Assembly (NCBI RefSeq): GCF_039523075.1
Contig: NZ_BAAAEP010000008.1
Span: 32,700 to 96,699 of the forward strand
Direction of reading: 5' to 3'
DNA: 64,000 nt
DNA from: Caenispirillum bisanense
GTDB lineage: Bacteria > Pseudomonadota > Alphaproteobacteria > Rhodospirillales > Rhodospirillaceae
The notes under the pieces: model-generated
Told to the model about the DNA's origin: nothing
Seen by the model: the letters and a program-made list of their open reading frames with translations, nothing else
Databases searched by the model: none
Position numbers and translations under genes: made by a program
Shown here: positions 20,177 through 28,109 of the stretch, piece by piece
Layout: each line of letters opens with the position of its first letter
How positions within the stretch are numbered: position 1 is the first letter of the stretch

Positions 20177-20794
20177 ATGACCCTGCACGCCGCCTTCGCC
20201 TTCTTCCTTGCCGTCTACCTGCTCGGCCTGACGCCGGGGCCGGGGGTGTTCGCGGTGATCGCCCGCGGGCTGGCGCAGGGGTTCGTGCGCACCCTGCCGT
20301 TCATCGCCGGCATCCTGTGCGGCAACGTCACCTGGCTGACCCTGACGGTGTTCGGCCTGTCCATGGTGGCGCAGGTGCTCGGCCCGCTGTTCCTGGCGGT
20401 GAAGATCGCCGGCGGCCTGTACCTGGTGTGGATGGGCGTCAAGATGTGGCGCAAGCGGGTGAGCGAGGAGGACATCGACGCCGACGTGCCGATGGAACGC
20501 TCGCTGTTCCGGCGCTGGCTGTCGGGCTACATGCTGACGCTGGGCAACCCGAAGCCGATCTTCTTCTACCTGTCGGTGCTGCCCAACCTGCTCGACCTCA
20601 ATGCCCTCGCCCATGGCGCGGTGCTGACCGCCGCCCCCATCGCCGCCGCCGGCATCGCCTGCGCCCTGGTGCCCTACTGCCTGATGGCGAGCCGCCTGCG
20701 CCGGGTGCTGCGCAGCGTCACCGCCCGCCGCCGCCTCAACCGCGGCGCCGGGGCCATGCTGGTGGGCGCGGGCGCCGCCGTGGTCGCCAACTGA
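20177..20794 (+). CDS. LysE family amino-acid exporter
   Basis: 205-residue RhtB/LysE exporter with six hydrophobic segments. The family signature is near the N-terminus (LLGLTPGPGVFAVIARGLAQ), followed by AVKIAGGLYLVWMGVKMW and LTLGNPKPIFFYLSVLPNL. It is a close paralogue of the preceding gene, with which it shares identical length and many segments, so this is a tandem duplication. The start is MTLHAAFAFF at 20177, 44 bases after the first gene. Probably co-transcribed. It exports amino acids or derivatives; the specific substrate is not evident. Confidence 0.9.
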   Translation: MTLHAAFAFFLAVYLLGLTPGPGVFAVIARGLAQGFVRTLPFIAGILCGNVTWLTLTVFGLSMVAQVLGPLFLAVKIAGGLYLVWMGVKMWRKRVSEEDIDADVPMERSLFRRWLSGYMLTLGNPKPIFFYLSVLPNLLDLNALAHGAVLTAAPIAAAGIACALVPYCLMASRLRRVLRSVTARRRLNRGAGAMLVGAGAAVVAN

Positions 20795-20913
20795 CGGCCA
20801 CGACCCCTTCCCCGTCCGCCGCCTGAGGTAGTCCGGCCGGAGACTGGCTCCCGCCGCATCGCCGTGCCTATGCTGGCCGCCCCTCCTGCCCCCGCAGCCG
20901 AAGGAGCCGCCCC

Positions 20914-22072
20914 ATGCGCCGCCGCCCCCGCCTTCCCGCCCTTGCCGCCGGCCTGCTGCTGCCCCTGGCGGCGGCAGCCGCCGCCGGGCCAGTGGGCGCT
21001 GGTGCCGGGCACGTCGTTCCAGGCCTCCGGCGTGGCGGTCGACGACGCCACCGCCGGGCGCCTCGGCATCGCCGGCGAGCGCGGCCCGCAGTCGCTGATC
21101 GCCGCCGGCAACGGCGCCGCCTGGGACGAGGCCTCGCGCTGCCTGCTGTTCATGGGCGGCGGCCGGCGCGACTACGGCGGCAACGAGGTCTACCGCTTCG
21201 ACCTCGACGGCCTGCGCTGGCAGCGCCTGACCGAGCCGTCGCCGCTGCCCGCCGCCACGGCCGCCGGCGCCTGCCCGATGCCGCCGGACGCCCCCGCCGC
21301 CGGTGTCTCGGGCGACGGGCTGGTGGTGGCCGGCGGGCGGCTGCATGCCTTCCTGTCCGATCCCTTCTGCCCCAAGGGCAAGCGCGGCCGCATCGACACC
21401 GCCTGGTCGCTGGACCTGAGCGCTCCCGACCGCGGCTGGCAGCGCCTGGCCGGGGCGCCGCCCGACTTCGCCGGCGCCCTCACCGCCCGCAACCCGCACA
21501 CCGGCGGCATCGTGGTGTTCGGCAGCGACCGCGGCCTGCTGGCCGAGGTCGATCCTGCCGCCACCGTCCCCGCCCAGGGGCGCGAGCAGCCGGAGGCCAA
21601 GCTGTCGGGCAGCGACATCTGCGCCGAGAGCGACGATGCGGTCTACTGCCTCGCCCGTGGCCGCGCCCTTTATGCGGTGGAGTACGGCCCCGGCCGCCGC
21701 GCCGACCGCCTGCGCCGCCTGGGCGAGCCGCCGCTGGGCGGGGTCGGCACCGCCCCCTGCATGGTCTGGCACCCGCAGCGACGGACGCTGGTGGTGCTGT
21801 CCGGCGCCCGCAGCGTCTACGAGATCGAGCCGCGCGACCTCACCGTCACCCGCTGGCCGAACCCGGAGGGGCCGGCACCGTCGGAGGATACGGCGAGACT
21901 CGTGTCCAAATGCGCCTATGACCAACGCACCGATACCATCGTCGTGGTGCGCGACCCGCGCAGCGACGTCGCCCTCTATCGCCTGCCCGCCCCCGGCAGC
22001 CGCCAGGAGGAAGCCGACCAGGGTCCGGGATATGTCCGCGGGCTGCCGCTGCCGGGCCTGCACGGCGGCTGA
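20914..22072 (+). pseudogene. Exported beta-propeller-like protein with frameshift
   Basis: The start at 20914 has AAGGAG 8 bases upstream and encodes a clear signal peptide (MRRRPRLPALAAGLLLPLAA, then an Ala run). After about residue 25 the protein-like frame shifts by +1, and the mature sequence continues in the other frame from about 20980 (GQWALVPGTSFQASGVAVD) to the stop at 22072. The mature part, about 360 residues, has Kelch/propeller-like repeats (YRFDLDGLRWQRLTEPS, WSLDLSAPDRGWQRLAG, YEIEPRDLTVTRWP). A one-base sequencing error in the C/G-rich stretch 20914-20990 is as likely as a true mutation. A fully in-frame form starting at 20864 lacks a signal peptide. Function unknown. Confidence 0.65.
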
Positions 22073-22484
22073 AATCGCCAAGGTTCCTGCGGGTTTGGCA
22101 GGGGCGGGCGCGGCAGCGGCGCAACAGCGGCGACGATGTTTCGACGGGGCGAAAATTTCTCTTGTCAGGTCCGCGCGATAGGACTACATGCATTCCCACA
22201 GACGTATTCGCACGTGCCCCTGGCCCCGCGAGGCTAAGCAACGACGTAACGCGGCTCTGGACGTTCACTCGGCTCTGCCGGTGTTTTGCTGGAGAAGTGA
22301 TATGGTTGCTAACCGCTCGCTGGGGCTCAGTACCCAGGTCGAATAGTCGGCGCCCTACCCGGGGCATGATTCCGGGTTTTCCGACATCGCTGAACGAACC
22401 CCCTGCTGCGCCGCCGGCGCGGTGAGGGATTTGCTTCCACCTTCCGCGTTCGCGCGCGGACGATGACCTGGGGGACGGCCCGCT
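22073..22484. other. Intergenic region, no gene seen
   Basis: 412 bases without a supported reading frame. TTGTCA at 22162-22167 with TACATG 17 bases later is a weak promoter candidate. The segment 22140-22400 is less G+C-rich than the coding surroundings and could hold a leader or small RNA, but no known RNA family or clear hairpin-plus-U terminator was recognised. Confidence 0.35.
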
Positions 22485-23057
22485 ATGGCTTCCTTCCTGT
22501 ACACCAACGGCGAACACCACGCCGCTGAAGCCGTTTTCGTCTTCGGCAGCCTGATGTGCCCCGACCTGCTGGCGCGGGTGATCGGCCGCGAGGCCGCCCA
22601 CATCCGCATGACGGAAGCCTCCATCCGCGGCTTTCAGCGCCGTCGGGTGGCCGGCGAGCATTATCCGGTGCTGGTGCCCAAGCCCGACGGGCTGGTCGAA
22701 GGCCGGCTGGTGGAAGGGCTGACGGCCGAGGACATCGACCGCATGCACTTCTACGAAGGCGACGTCTACGAACTGGTGCCGGTGACGGCCACCACCGAAG
22801 ACGGCCGCCGGGTGACGGCGCTCGTGTTCCTCGACACCGGCGCCATCAACGTGTCCCACGACGGCTGGGATTTCAGTGCCTGGGTGCAGACCGAACGGTC
22901 CATGGCCCTGGTGCTGGCAGAACGGCTCATGACCTACTACGGCCGCATCTCCCTGCGGGAGGTCGAAGGGGTCTGGGCCCACATCAAGGACCAGGTGGAC
23001 AGCCTCTACGGGTACGACGAAGAGGTCCAGGCCGCCGAAGCCCGAGCCTATCCATAG
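22485..23057 (+). CDS. Gamma-glutamylcyclotransferase-like (AIG2) protein
   Basis: 190-residue protein of the GGCT/AIG2 fold. The substrate-loop motif is FVFGSLMCPDLL (about residues 18-29, equivalent to YGSLM), followed by the GRLVEGLTAEDIDRMHFYEG segment, where the conserved acidic residue (Asp/Glu near 84-92) is expected to be catalytic. Members cyclise gamma-glutamyl amino acids or gamma-glutamylamines to 5-oxoproline. A GGGGGAC ribosome site precedes the ATG. The C-terminal 60 residues are an extension of unclear role. It precedes the ornithine decarboxylase gene by about 100 bases, so a link to gamma-glutamyl-polyamine turnover is possible but unproven. Confidence 0.75.
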   Translation: MASFLYTNGEHHAAEAVFVFGSLMCPDLLARVIGREAAHIRMTEASIRGFQRRRVAGEHYPVLVPKPDGLVEGRLVEGLTAEDIDRMHFYEGDVYELVPVTATTEDGRRVTALVFLDTGAINVSHDGWDFSAWVQTERSMALVLAERLMTYYGRISLREVEGVWAHIKDQVDSLYGYDEEVQAAEARAYP

Positions 23058-23164
23058 GCGCGCAAGGGCCGGGGTCTCCCCGCCCCCAAACGCACGAACA
23101 ACTCCGCAAAAAACAAGCGTTTAGACTCACTTTGCGCCCGAGTTGCGCCTGAAGGACCGCTGCC

Positions 23165-24295
23165 ATGAACACCAAGATCGCCGCTTTCCTCCGCGACACC
23201 CGCCCGGCCACCCCCTGCCTGGTGATGGACCTCGACATCGTGGCGGACAACTTCTCCGCCCTCAGCGCCGCCCTGCCCGACACCCGCATCTTCTACGCGG
23301 TGAAGGCCAACCCGGCGCCGGCGATCCTGCGGCTGCTGGTGGCGGCCGGCTCGTCCTTCGACTGCGCCTCGATCCCGGAAATCGACATGGTGCTGGCCGC
23401 CGGCGCCACCCCGGACCGCATCTCCTTCGGCAACACCATCAAGAAGGAAAGCGATGTCGCCGCGGCGTTCGAGCGCGGCGTGCGCCTCTATGCCTTCGAC
23501 AGCGAGGCGGAACTGGACAAGGTGGCCCGCGCCGCCCCCGGCTCGCGCGTGTTCTGCCGCATCCTGACCTCGGGCGAAGGCGCCGAATGGCCGCTGTCGC
23601 GCAAGTTCGGCTGCGAGCCGGACATGGCCAAGGAACTGCTGCTCGCCGCCCGCTTCAAGGGCGTGGAGCCCTACGGCGTGTCGTTCCATGTCGGCAGCCA
23701 GCAGCGTGACCTGGAACAGTACGACCGCGCGCTCGCCGAAGTGGCCGACATCTTCCACGACCTCGCCGGCAAGGGCCTGGAGCTGAAGATGGTGAACCTG
23801 GGCGGCGGCTTCGCCACCAAGTACATGGTCGACATCCCGACCGCCGAGCAGTACGGCCAGGCCATCCGCGACAGCCTGCTGAAGCACTTCGGCAACCGCA
23901 TGCCGGAAACCATCATCGAGCCGGGCCGCGGCATGGTCGGCAACGCCGGCGTCATCCAGTCGGAGGTGGTGCTGATCTCGAAGAAGTCGGCCAACGACAA
24001 CCGCTCGTGGGTCTACCTCGACATCGGCAAGTTCGGCGGCCTGGCGGAAACCATGGACGAGGCGATCAAGTACCCGCTGATCACCGACCACGACGGCGGC
24101 GAGACGGCGCCGGTGATCCTGGCCGGCCCGACCTGCGATTCCGCCGACATCCTGTACGACAAGGCCGACTACCGCCTGCCGGTGGCGCTGCGCATCGGCG
24201 ACAGGGTCGAAATCCGGGCCGCGGGGGCGTATACTACGACCTATGCCTCCAACGGTTTCAACGGCTTCGCGCCGCTCTCGGAATACTACATCTGA
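23165..24295 (+). CDS. Ornithine/lysine decarboxylase, fold III PLP enzyme
   Basis: 376-residue PLP-dependent decarboxylase of the alanine-racemase-fold (eukaryotic ODC-like) group common in alphaproteobacteria. The PLP lysine is Lys47 in FYAVKANPAP; GVSFHVGSQ, the phosphate-binding NLGGGF, EPGRGMVGNAG and the active-site Cys in GPTCDSADILYD (about residue 323) are all present. It makes putrescine (and, in bifunctional members, cadaverine). GAAGGA lies before the ATG. It is followed after about 50 bases by a GNAT acetyltransferase, a pairing seen in related genomes that suggests polyamine metabolism. Ornithine versus lysine preference cannot be decided here. Confidence 0.92.
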   Translation: MNTKIAAFLRDTRPATPCLVMDLDIVADNFSALSAALPDTRIFYAVKANPAPAILRLLVAAGSSFDCASIPEIDMVLAAGATPDRISFGNTIKKESDVAAAFERGVRLYAFDSEAELDKVARAAPGSRVFCRILTSGEGAEWPLSRKFGCEPDMAKELLLAARFKGVEPYGVSFHVGSQQRDLEQYDRALAEVADIFHDLAGKGLELKMVNLGGGFATKYMVDIPTAEQYGQAIRDSLLKHFGNRMPETIIEPGRGMVGNAGVIQSEVVLISKKSANDNRSWVYLDIGKFGGLAETMDEAIKYPLITDHDGGETAPVILAGPTCDSADILYDKADYRLPVALRIGDRVEIRAAGAYTTTYASNGFNGFAPLSEYYI

Positions 24296-24346
24296 CGCCG
24301 CGGCCCCGCCCGCTTCCGGCTCCTGGTTCAAGAGAGTACCCAGACG

Positions 24347-25015
24347 ATGATGATCGTCCGTGAACTCCCCGGTCATGGCCCCGCCATCGACCGGCTGGTG
24401 GAGAAGTCCTTCGGCCCCGACCGGACGACCAAGACGGTCTACCGGCTGCGCGACGGCGTGCCCTCGGTGCCTGCCCTCAATCTGGTGGCGGTGGAAGGGG
24501 CGGAGGTGATCGGCACCATCCGCTTCTGGCCCATCGTCATCGGCGAGAAGCGGGTGCCGGCGGTGCTGCTCGGCCCCATCGCCATCGAGGAAAAGTACCG
24601 CTCGCTGCGCATCGGCACCCAGCTGATGCGGGCGGCGCTGGAGCGCTGCCGCGACGAAGGGCACGAGATCGTCATCCTGGTGGGCGACGAGCCCTACTAC
24701 CGCCGCTTCGGCTTCCGCCGCGACCTGGCGGAGCGGCTTGAGCTGCCCGGCCCCGTCGACCTCAACCGCTTCCTCGCCCTGGAACTGGTGGACGGTGCGC
24801 TGTCCGGCGTCACCGGCATGATCGACAAGCCGACGGCGGAAGAACTGGAGCCGCAGGTCTCGGTGCCGGTGCTGCCCGGCATCGCCAAGAAACAGGTGTG
24901 GGTTCGCCGGCCGTGGGCGCAGGAAACCGGCACCATCCTCTTCTTCGAGCCCCCCGTCCACCCCGCGGGGCGGGCGATCACGCCGACGACGGCGGAAAAC
25001 CGACTGATCGCGTGA
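24347..25015 (+). CDS. GNAT family N-acetyltransferase (YhbS-like)
   Basis: 222-residue acetyltransferase. The GNAT core spans residues 5-150: VIGTIRFWPIVIG, LLGPIAIEEKYRSLRIGTQL (acetyl-CoA-binding loop, here R-S-L-R-I-G in place of the canonical Q/RxxGxG/A) and YYRRFGFRRDL, the typical F-Y-x-R-F-G-F end of the fold. The C-terminal 70 residues form an extra domain. Two adjacent ATG codons (24347, 24350) are possible starts. It lies downstream of ornithine decarboxylase in the same direction, and a strong terminator follows at 25023. The acceptor could be a polyamine or a protein; this is inference from context only. Confidence 0.82.
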   Translation: MMIVRELPGHGPAIDRLVEKSFGPDRTTKTVYRLRDGVPSVPALNLVAVEGAEVIGTIRFWPIVIGEKRVPAVLLGPIAIEEKYRSLRIGTQLMRAALERCRDEGHEIVILVGDEPYYRRFGFRRDLAERLELPGPVDLNRFLALELVDGALSGVTGMIDKPTAEELEPQVSVPVLPGIAKKQVWVRRPWAQETGTILFFEPPVHPAGRAITPTTAENRLIA

Positions 25016-25022
25016 CCAAAGA

Positions 25023-25058
25023 AAAACCGCCCCCGGACAGCCATCCGGGGGCGGTTTT
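25023..25058. terminator. Bidirectional Rho-independent terminator
   Basis: A perfect 15-bp stem (25023-25037 with 25044-25058) with a 6-base loop is flanked by A-run and T-run. It lies between convergent genes ending at 25015 and 25074 and can terminate both. Confidence 0.93.
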
Positions 25059-25073
25059 CCCTTCAAGACACTC

Positions 25074-26204
25074 TCACCAGCCGCCGAAGCGCTTCCACTT
25101 GTCGATCACCTCGCCGTGGTCGACGACGTGATAGGCCTCGTGGCAGGCGGCGGTGATGCAGGCGTGGTTGGGCATCACCCGCACCTTCGATCCCACCGGC
25201 AGGCGGTCCCACAGGTCGGGGTCGGGAACGGCGCAGATGCCGTGTTCCTGGTGGACGTCGGTGACGAACAGGTTGGCGTAAGGCCGCCCGGTGACGACGT
25301 CGCACACGACGCCATAGCCGATGTCGGCCATGATCTCGGTGGCGGAGGTGTCCTTCGACAGCGCGAGCGCCCCGGCATCCAGCAGCAGCCGCTCCGCCGG
25401 GCGGTTGTGGCCGATCACCGTCGCCAGCACCGACAGCGCCAGATCCTGGGCGCCACACACCCCCAGCATGAGCTGGTGGACATCCATGAACATGTAGACG
25501 CCCGGCCGCATCTCGGTCAGGCCGCTGAAGTCCTCGCCGCACAGGGCGGTCGGGGTGGAGCCGGCCGAGACCACCTCGCACGGCAGGCCGGCGGCGCGCA
25601 AGCGGCCGGCGGCATGGACCAGGGCCTCGCGCTCGGCCCAGGCGACGGTGCGGATCTCGTCGCGGTTGCGGCAGTGGTAGCTGTGGCCGGCATGGGTCAG
25701 CACGCCGGCGAGGCGGGTGCCCTTGCCCTCGTGCAGGGCGCGGCCGATGTCCAGCAGCGCCGGGCTGTCGGGCAGCACGCCGGCGCGGTGGCCGCCGCTG
25801 TCGATCTCCACCAGCACGTCGAACACCACCCCCAGCGCCGCCGCCGTCTGCGACACCACCCGCGCCATCTCGACGCTGTCGGTCAGCAGGGTGACCTTCA
25901 CGCCCTTGGCGACCAGCGGCACCAGCGGCTCCAGCTTGCCGGGCACGATCCCCACCGCATAGGTGATGTCGCGGAAGCCGTGGCCGGCGAAGGCCAGAAC
26001 CTCGGCGACTGTCGACACGGTGATGCCGCCCGCCTGCCCCTGGGTGGCGAGCATGGCGACCTCGGCCGACTTGGCCGTCTTCAGGTGCGGTCGCAGGGCG
26101 ACGCCCTTGTCCGCCATCCGCCGGGCCATGGTCGCCAGATTGTTGCAGAGGACCGGAAGATCGAGGAGCAGCGACGGTGTCGGCAGGTCGGCGGGGCGGA
26201 CCAC
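25074..26204 (-). CDS. D-threonine aldolase/D-serine dehydratase-like PLP enzyme
   Basis: About 376 residues of the fold III DSD1/D-threonine aldolase family. The PLP lysine lies in LRPHLKTAKS, TVAEVLAFAGHGFRDI follows, and the metal-binding C-terminal motif is PNHACITAACHEAYHVVD (His and Cys ligands). The start is uncertain: GTG at 26204 lies just after the msrB stop; an ATG at 26246 would overlap msrB by 37 bases and lacks a ribosome site. Family members cleave D-beta-hydroxy-amino acids or dehydrate D-serine or D-threo-hydroxyaspartate with a divalent metal. It is downstream of rpoE-chrR-msrB in the same direction, so probably read through from that operon. Confidence 0.82.
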   Translation of the reverse strand: MVRPADLPTPSLLLDLPVLCNNLATMARRMADKGVALRPHLKTAKSAEVAMLATQGQAGGITVSTVAEVLAFAGHGFRDITYAVGIVPGKLEPLVPLVAKGVKVTLLTDSVEMARVVSQTAAALGVVFDVLVEIDSGGHRAGVLPDSPALLDIGRALHEGKGTRLAGVLTHAGHSYHCRNRDEIRTVAWAEREALVHAAGRLRAAGLPCEVVSAGSTPTALCGEDFSGLTEMRPGVYMFMDVHQLMLGVCGAQDLALSVLATVIGHNRPAERLLLDAGALALSKDTSATEIMADIGYGVVCDVVTGRPYANLFVTDVHQEHGICAVPDPDLWDRLPVGSKVRVMPNHACITAACHEAYHVVDHGEVIDKWKRFGGW

Positions 26205-26209
26205 AGGGC

Positions 26210-26599
26210 TTATTCCAGCTTCGTCAGGGAGACCGAGTTGATGCAATAGCGCATCCCGGTCGGCGGCGGGCCGTCCGGGAACACATGCCCCAGATGGGCA
26301 TCACAGCGATTGCATAGCACCTCGATGCGCACCATTCCATAGCTGGTGTCGCGGTCCTCGCGCACGTTGGCGGGCTCCACCGGCTCGGTGAAGCTGGGCC
26401 AGCCGGTGCCGCTGTCGAACTTGGTGCGGCTGTCGAACAGCGGCAGGCCGCAGCACACGCAGGCGTAGAGGCCGGGTTCGTGGGCGTGGCAGTATTCGCC
26501 GGAGAAGGGGCGCTCGGTCCCCTTGTTGCGGGTCACCTGGTACTGCAGCGGCGTCAGCTGGGCGCGCCACTCGTCGTCGGACTTGACGATCTTCTCCAC
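26210..26599 (-). CDS. msrB: Peptide methionine-(R)-S-oxide reductase MsrB
   Basis: 129-residue MsrB that reduces methionine-R-sulfoxide in oxidised proteins. Four zinc-ligand cysteines are present as CxxC pairs (Cys47/Cys50 and Cys96/Cys99). The SGTGWPSF substrate motif is at about 63-70, LGHVFPDGP at 103-111, and the catalytic Cys119 lies in RYCINSVSL. The start is GTG at 26599 (VEKIVKSDDEW), with GGAG 8-9 bases upstream. It starts 23 bases after chrR, so it is most likely transcribed from the rpoE promoter. Repair of oxidised methionine fits a singlet-oxygen response. Confidence 0.93.
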   Translation of the reverse strand: MEKIVKSDDEWRAQLTPLQYQVTRNKGTERPFSGEYCHAHEPGLYACVCCGLPLFDSRTKFDSGTGWPSFTEPVEPANVREDRDTSYGMVRIEVLCNRCDAHLGHVFPDGPPPTGMRYCINSVSLTKLE

Positions 26600-26622
26600 A
26601 GAAAGACTCCGTGCCGGTCGAC

Positions 26623-27288
26623 TCAGATCCCGAAGAACGGTTGCATGAGTCTGGGCACGACGCCGGTGAAGCGCAAGGGTGCATCGGTTACCGCCAGGCA
26701 CAGGCAGGGCTCGCCGGGGTCGGCGACCGGCTGGTGCAGCAGCGTCTGGTCGGCGCAGGCGACGTCGCCGCGGGCGAAGCTGCCCACCTCGTCGGAGAAG
26801 CCGCCGGCCAGCACCAGGGTGTATTCCATGCCGTTGTGACTGTGCTGGGGCATGGCGGCCCCCGGCTTGATGCGGAACAGCCGCGCCTTGGCGCCACTGA
26901 CCGGCAGTTCCACCGACCGCACGAACGGCCCCATGGACCGCCACGGCAGGGTGTCGAGGCTGGCGCTGAGGTAGGACCGCAGCGGCTCCGGCACCACCGC
27001 GCGGGTGCGGGCGTCGTAGGCCGGGCGCGGGCGGGCGGGCGGCGGCGGGGCCGGCTCGGGCTCGTCCAGGCGGGCGAGCAGGGCGTCGAGGGCGTCGTCG
27101 GCCATGGGCGCCGGGGCCATGTCCGCCACCAGGGCGCCGCCCATGGCTTCGGCGGCGGCCACCCTGGAGCGGCACTCCGGGCACAGCGCCAGGTGGGTCG
27201 CGACCATCAGCGACAGCCCTTCGTCCAGGCTGCCGGCGGCATAGGCGACCAGCAGGTCGTCGCCGGGATGGTGCAGGATCCTGTTCAT
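26623..27288 (-). CDS. chrR: ChrR-type zinc anti-sigma factor
   Basis: 221-residue anti-sigma factor with two domains. The N-terminal zinc-binding anti-sigma domain has His6/His7, His32, Cys36 and Cys39 in THLALCPECRSR, the HxxxCxxC pattern of the ZAS family. The C-terminal cupin (about 100-200) has QHSHNGMEYTLVLAGGF with His149, His151 and Glu155 as probable metal ligands. In Rhodobacter sphaeroides ChrR holds sigma-E until singlet oxygen triggers release and proteolysis. The ATG overlaps the rpoE stop (ATGA), the standard coupled pair. Confidence 0.95.
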   Translation of the reverse strand: MNRILHHPGDDLLVAYAAGSLDEGLSLMVATHLALCPECRSRVAAAEAMGGALVADMAPAPMADDALDALLARLDEPEPAPPPPARPRPAYDARTRAVVPEPLRSYLSASLDTLPWRSMGPFVRSVELPVSGAKARLFRIKPGAAMPQHSHNGMEYTLVLAGGFSDEVGSFARGDVACADQTLLHQPVADPGEPCLCLAVTDAPLRFTGVVPRLMQPFFGI

Positions 27289-27860
27289 TCCACATCGTCT
27301 CCCAGGGCCATCCGCACCTTGCGGAAGGCGAGCCGCAACCGGCTCTTGACGGTTCCGAGAGGCAGTTGCAGCACCTCGGCGATCTCGGCGTGCGGCTTCT
27401 CTTCATAGAAGCTCAGCCGCACCACCTCCGCCTGTTCCGGCGGCAGCTGGCGGATCGCCTCGCGCACCAGGGCCTCGCGCTGGCGGGCGCCGACCTGGTC
27501 GTCGGCCCGCGGGTCGGCATCGGGCACCAGCGCCGGGTCGTCCGGGTCCAGTTCCGGCCGGCGCTCGCGGCGGATGAGGTCGATGCGCATGTTGCGCGCC
27601 ACCGCGAAGATCCACGTACTGGCCGCCGCCTTGGCGGGGTCGTAGAGGTGGGCCTTGCGCCAGATGGCGAGCAGGGCCTCCTGCGCCACTTCCTCCGCCG
27701 CCGCATCGTCGGCCCCCAGCTTGCGCATGTAGGACTTCAGGCGCGGCGCGTAATAGGCAAACAGCGCGGCGAAGGCGGCCTTGTCACGGTCGCGACCGAT
27801 GGCCAGCAGCAACGCGCGGGCGTCGATCGTGTCGACGGTATCCGTCCGGGTGACCGTCAT
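27285..27860 (-). CDS. rpoE: ECF sigma factor RpoE (ChrR-controlled)
   Basis: 191-residue ECF11-like sigma factor. Region 2 spans about residues 22-90 (FAALFAYYAPRLKSYMRKLG, AEEVAQEALLAIWRKAHLYD, WIFAVARNMRIDLIRRERR), region 4 about 125-185 (LPPEQAEVVRLSFYEEKPHA, EIAEVLQLPLGTVKSRLRLA). The start at 27860 (MTVTRTDTVDT) has GGAG nine bases upstream; ATGs further upstream would add a Pro/Arg-rich extension not seen in the family. Translationally coupled to chrR. A TGATCC promoter candidate upstream suggests positive autoregulation, as known in R. sphaeroides. Confidence 0.95.
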   Translation of the reverse strand: MTVTRTDTVDTIDARALLLAIGRDRDKAAFAALFAYYAPRLKSYMRKLGADDAAAEEVAQEALLAIWRKAHLYDPAKAAASTWIFAVARNMRIDLIRRERRPELDPDDPALVPDADPRADDQVGARQREALVREAIRQLPPEQAEVVRLSFYEEKPHAEIAEVLQLPLGTVKSRLRLAFRKVRMALGDDVE

Positions 27861-27961
27861 GCCGCCGCTCCGCCGCGGGCGCCGCACCGCGGGCCGCAGG
27901 AGAGGGGGGAAGGACGGACCTTCGGGGCCGCCGATATGGGCTGCTTGTGCACTCATGCCCT

Positions 27962-27991
27962 CCGTTACGTGCGCCCGACGCCGCCGGATCA
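27962..27991 (-). promoter_or_regulatory. Candidate sigma-E promoter of rpoE-chrR
   Basis: On the minus strand TGATCC (27991-27986) is followed after 18 bases by TAACGG (27967-27962), about 100 bases before the rpoE start. TGATCC is the -35 element known for the R. sphaeroides ChrR-controlled sigma-E; the -10 matches TAAGAT only in its first three bases. Confidence 0.55.
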
Positions 27992-28028
27992 CGCCCGCGG
28001 CGGCACATTTTTATCTGTCTGCGAAGGG

Positions 28029-28059
28029 TGATCCGAAAGGATCGCGCCCGCCGTAAGAT
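28029..28059 (+). promoter_or_regulatory. Candidate sigma-E promoter of the lipid operon
   Basis: TGATCC (28029-28034) and TAAGAT (28054-28059), spacer 19, lie 51 bases before the flavin oxidase gene. Both hexamers match the characterised sigma-E/ChrR promoter type. TGATCC is also the left arm of a near-palindrome (tgatccgaaaggatcg). Confidence 0.75.
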
Positions 28060-28109
28060 GGTAGCCCATTGCCCGAGACACCATCCATTTTTTCGCACGG
28101 ATTTCGCCC

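Noticed and set aside
22073..22484. 6S, SRP or other structural RNA in the 412-base gap
   Set aside because: No conserved core motif of these RNAs could be matched by eye and no U-run terminator is present.
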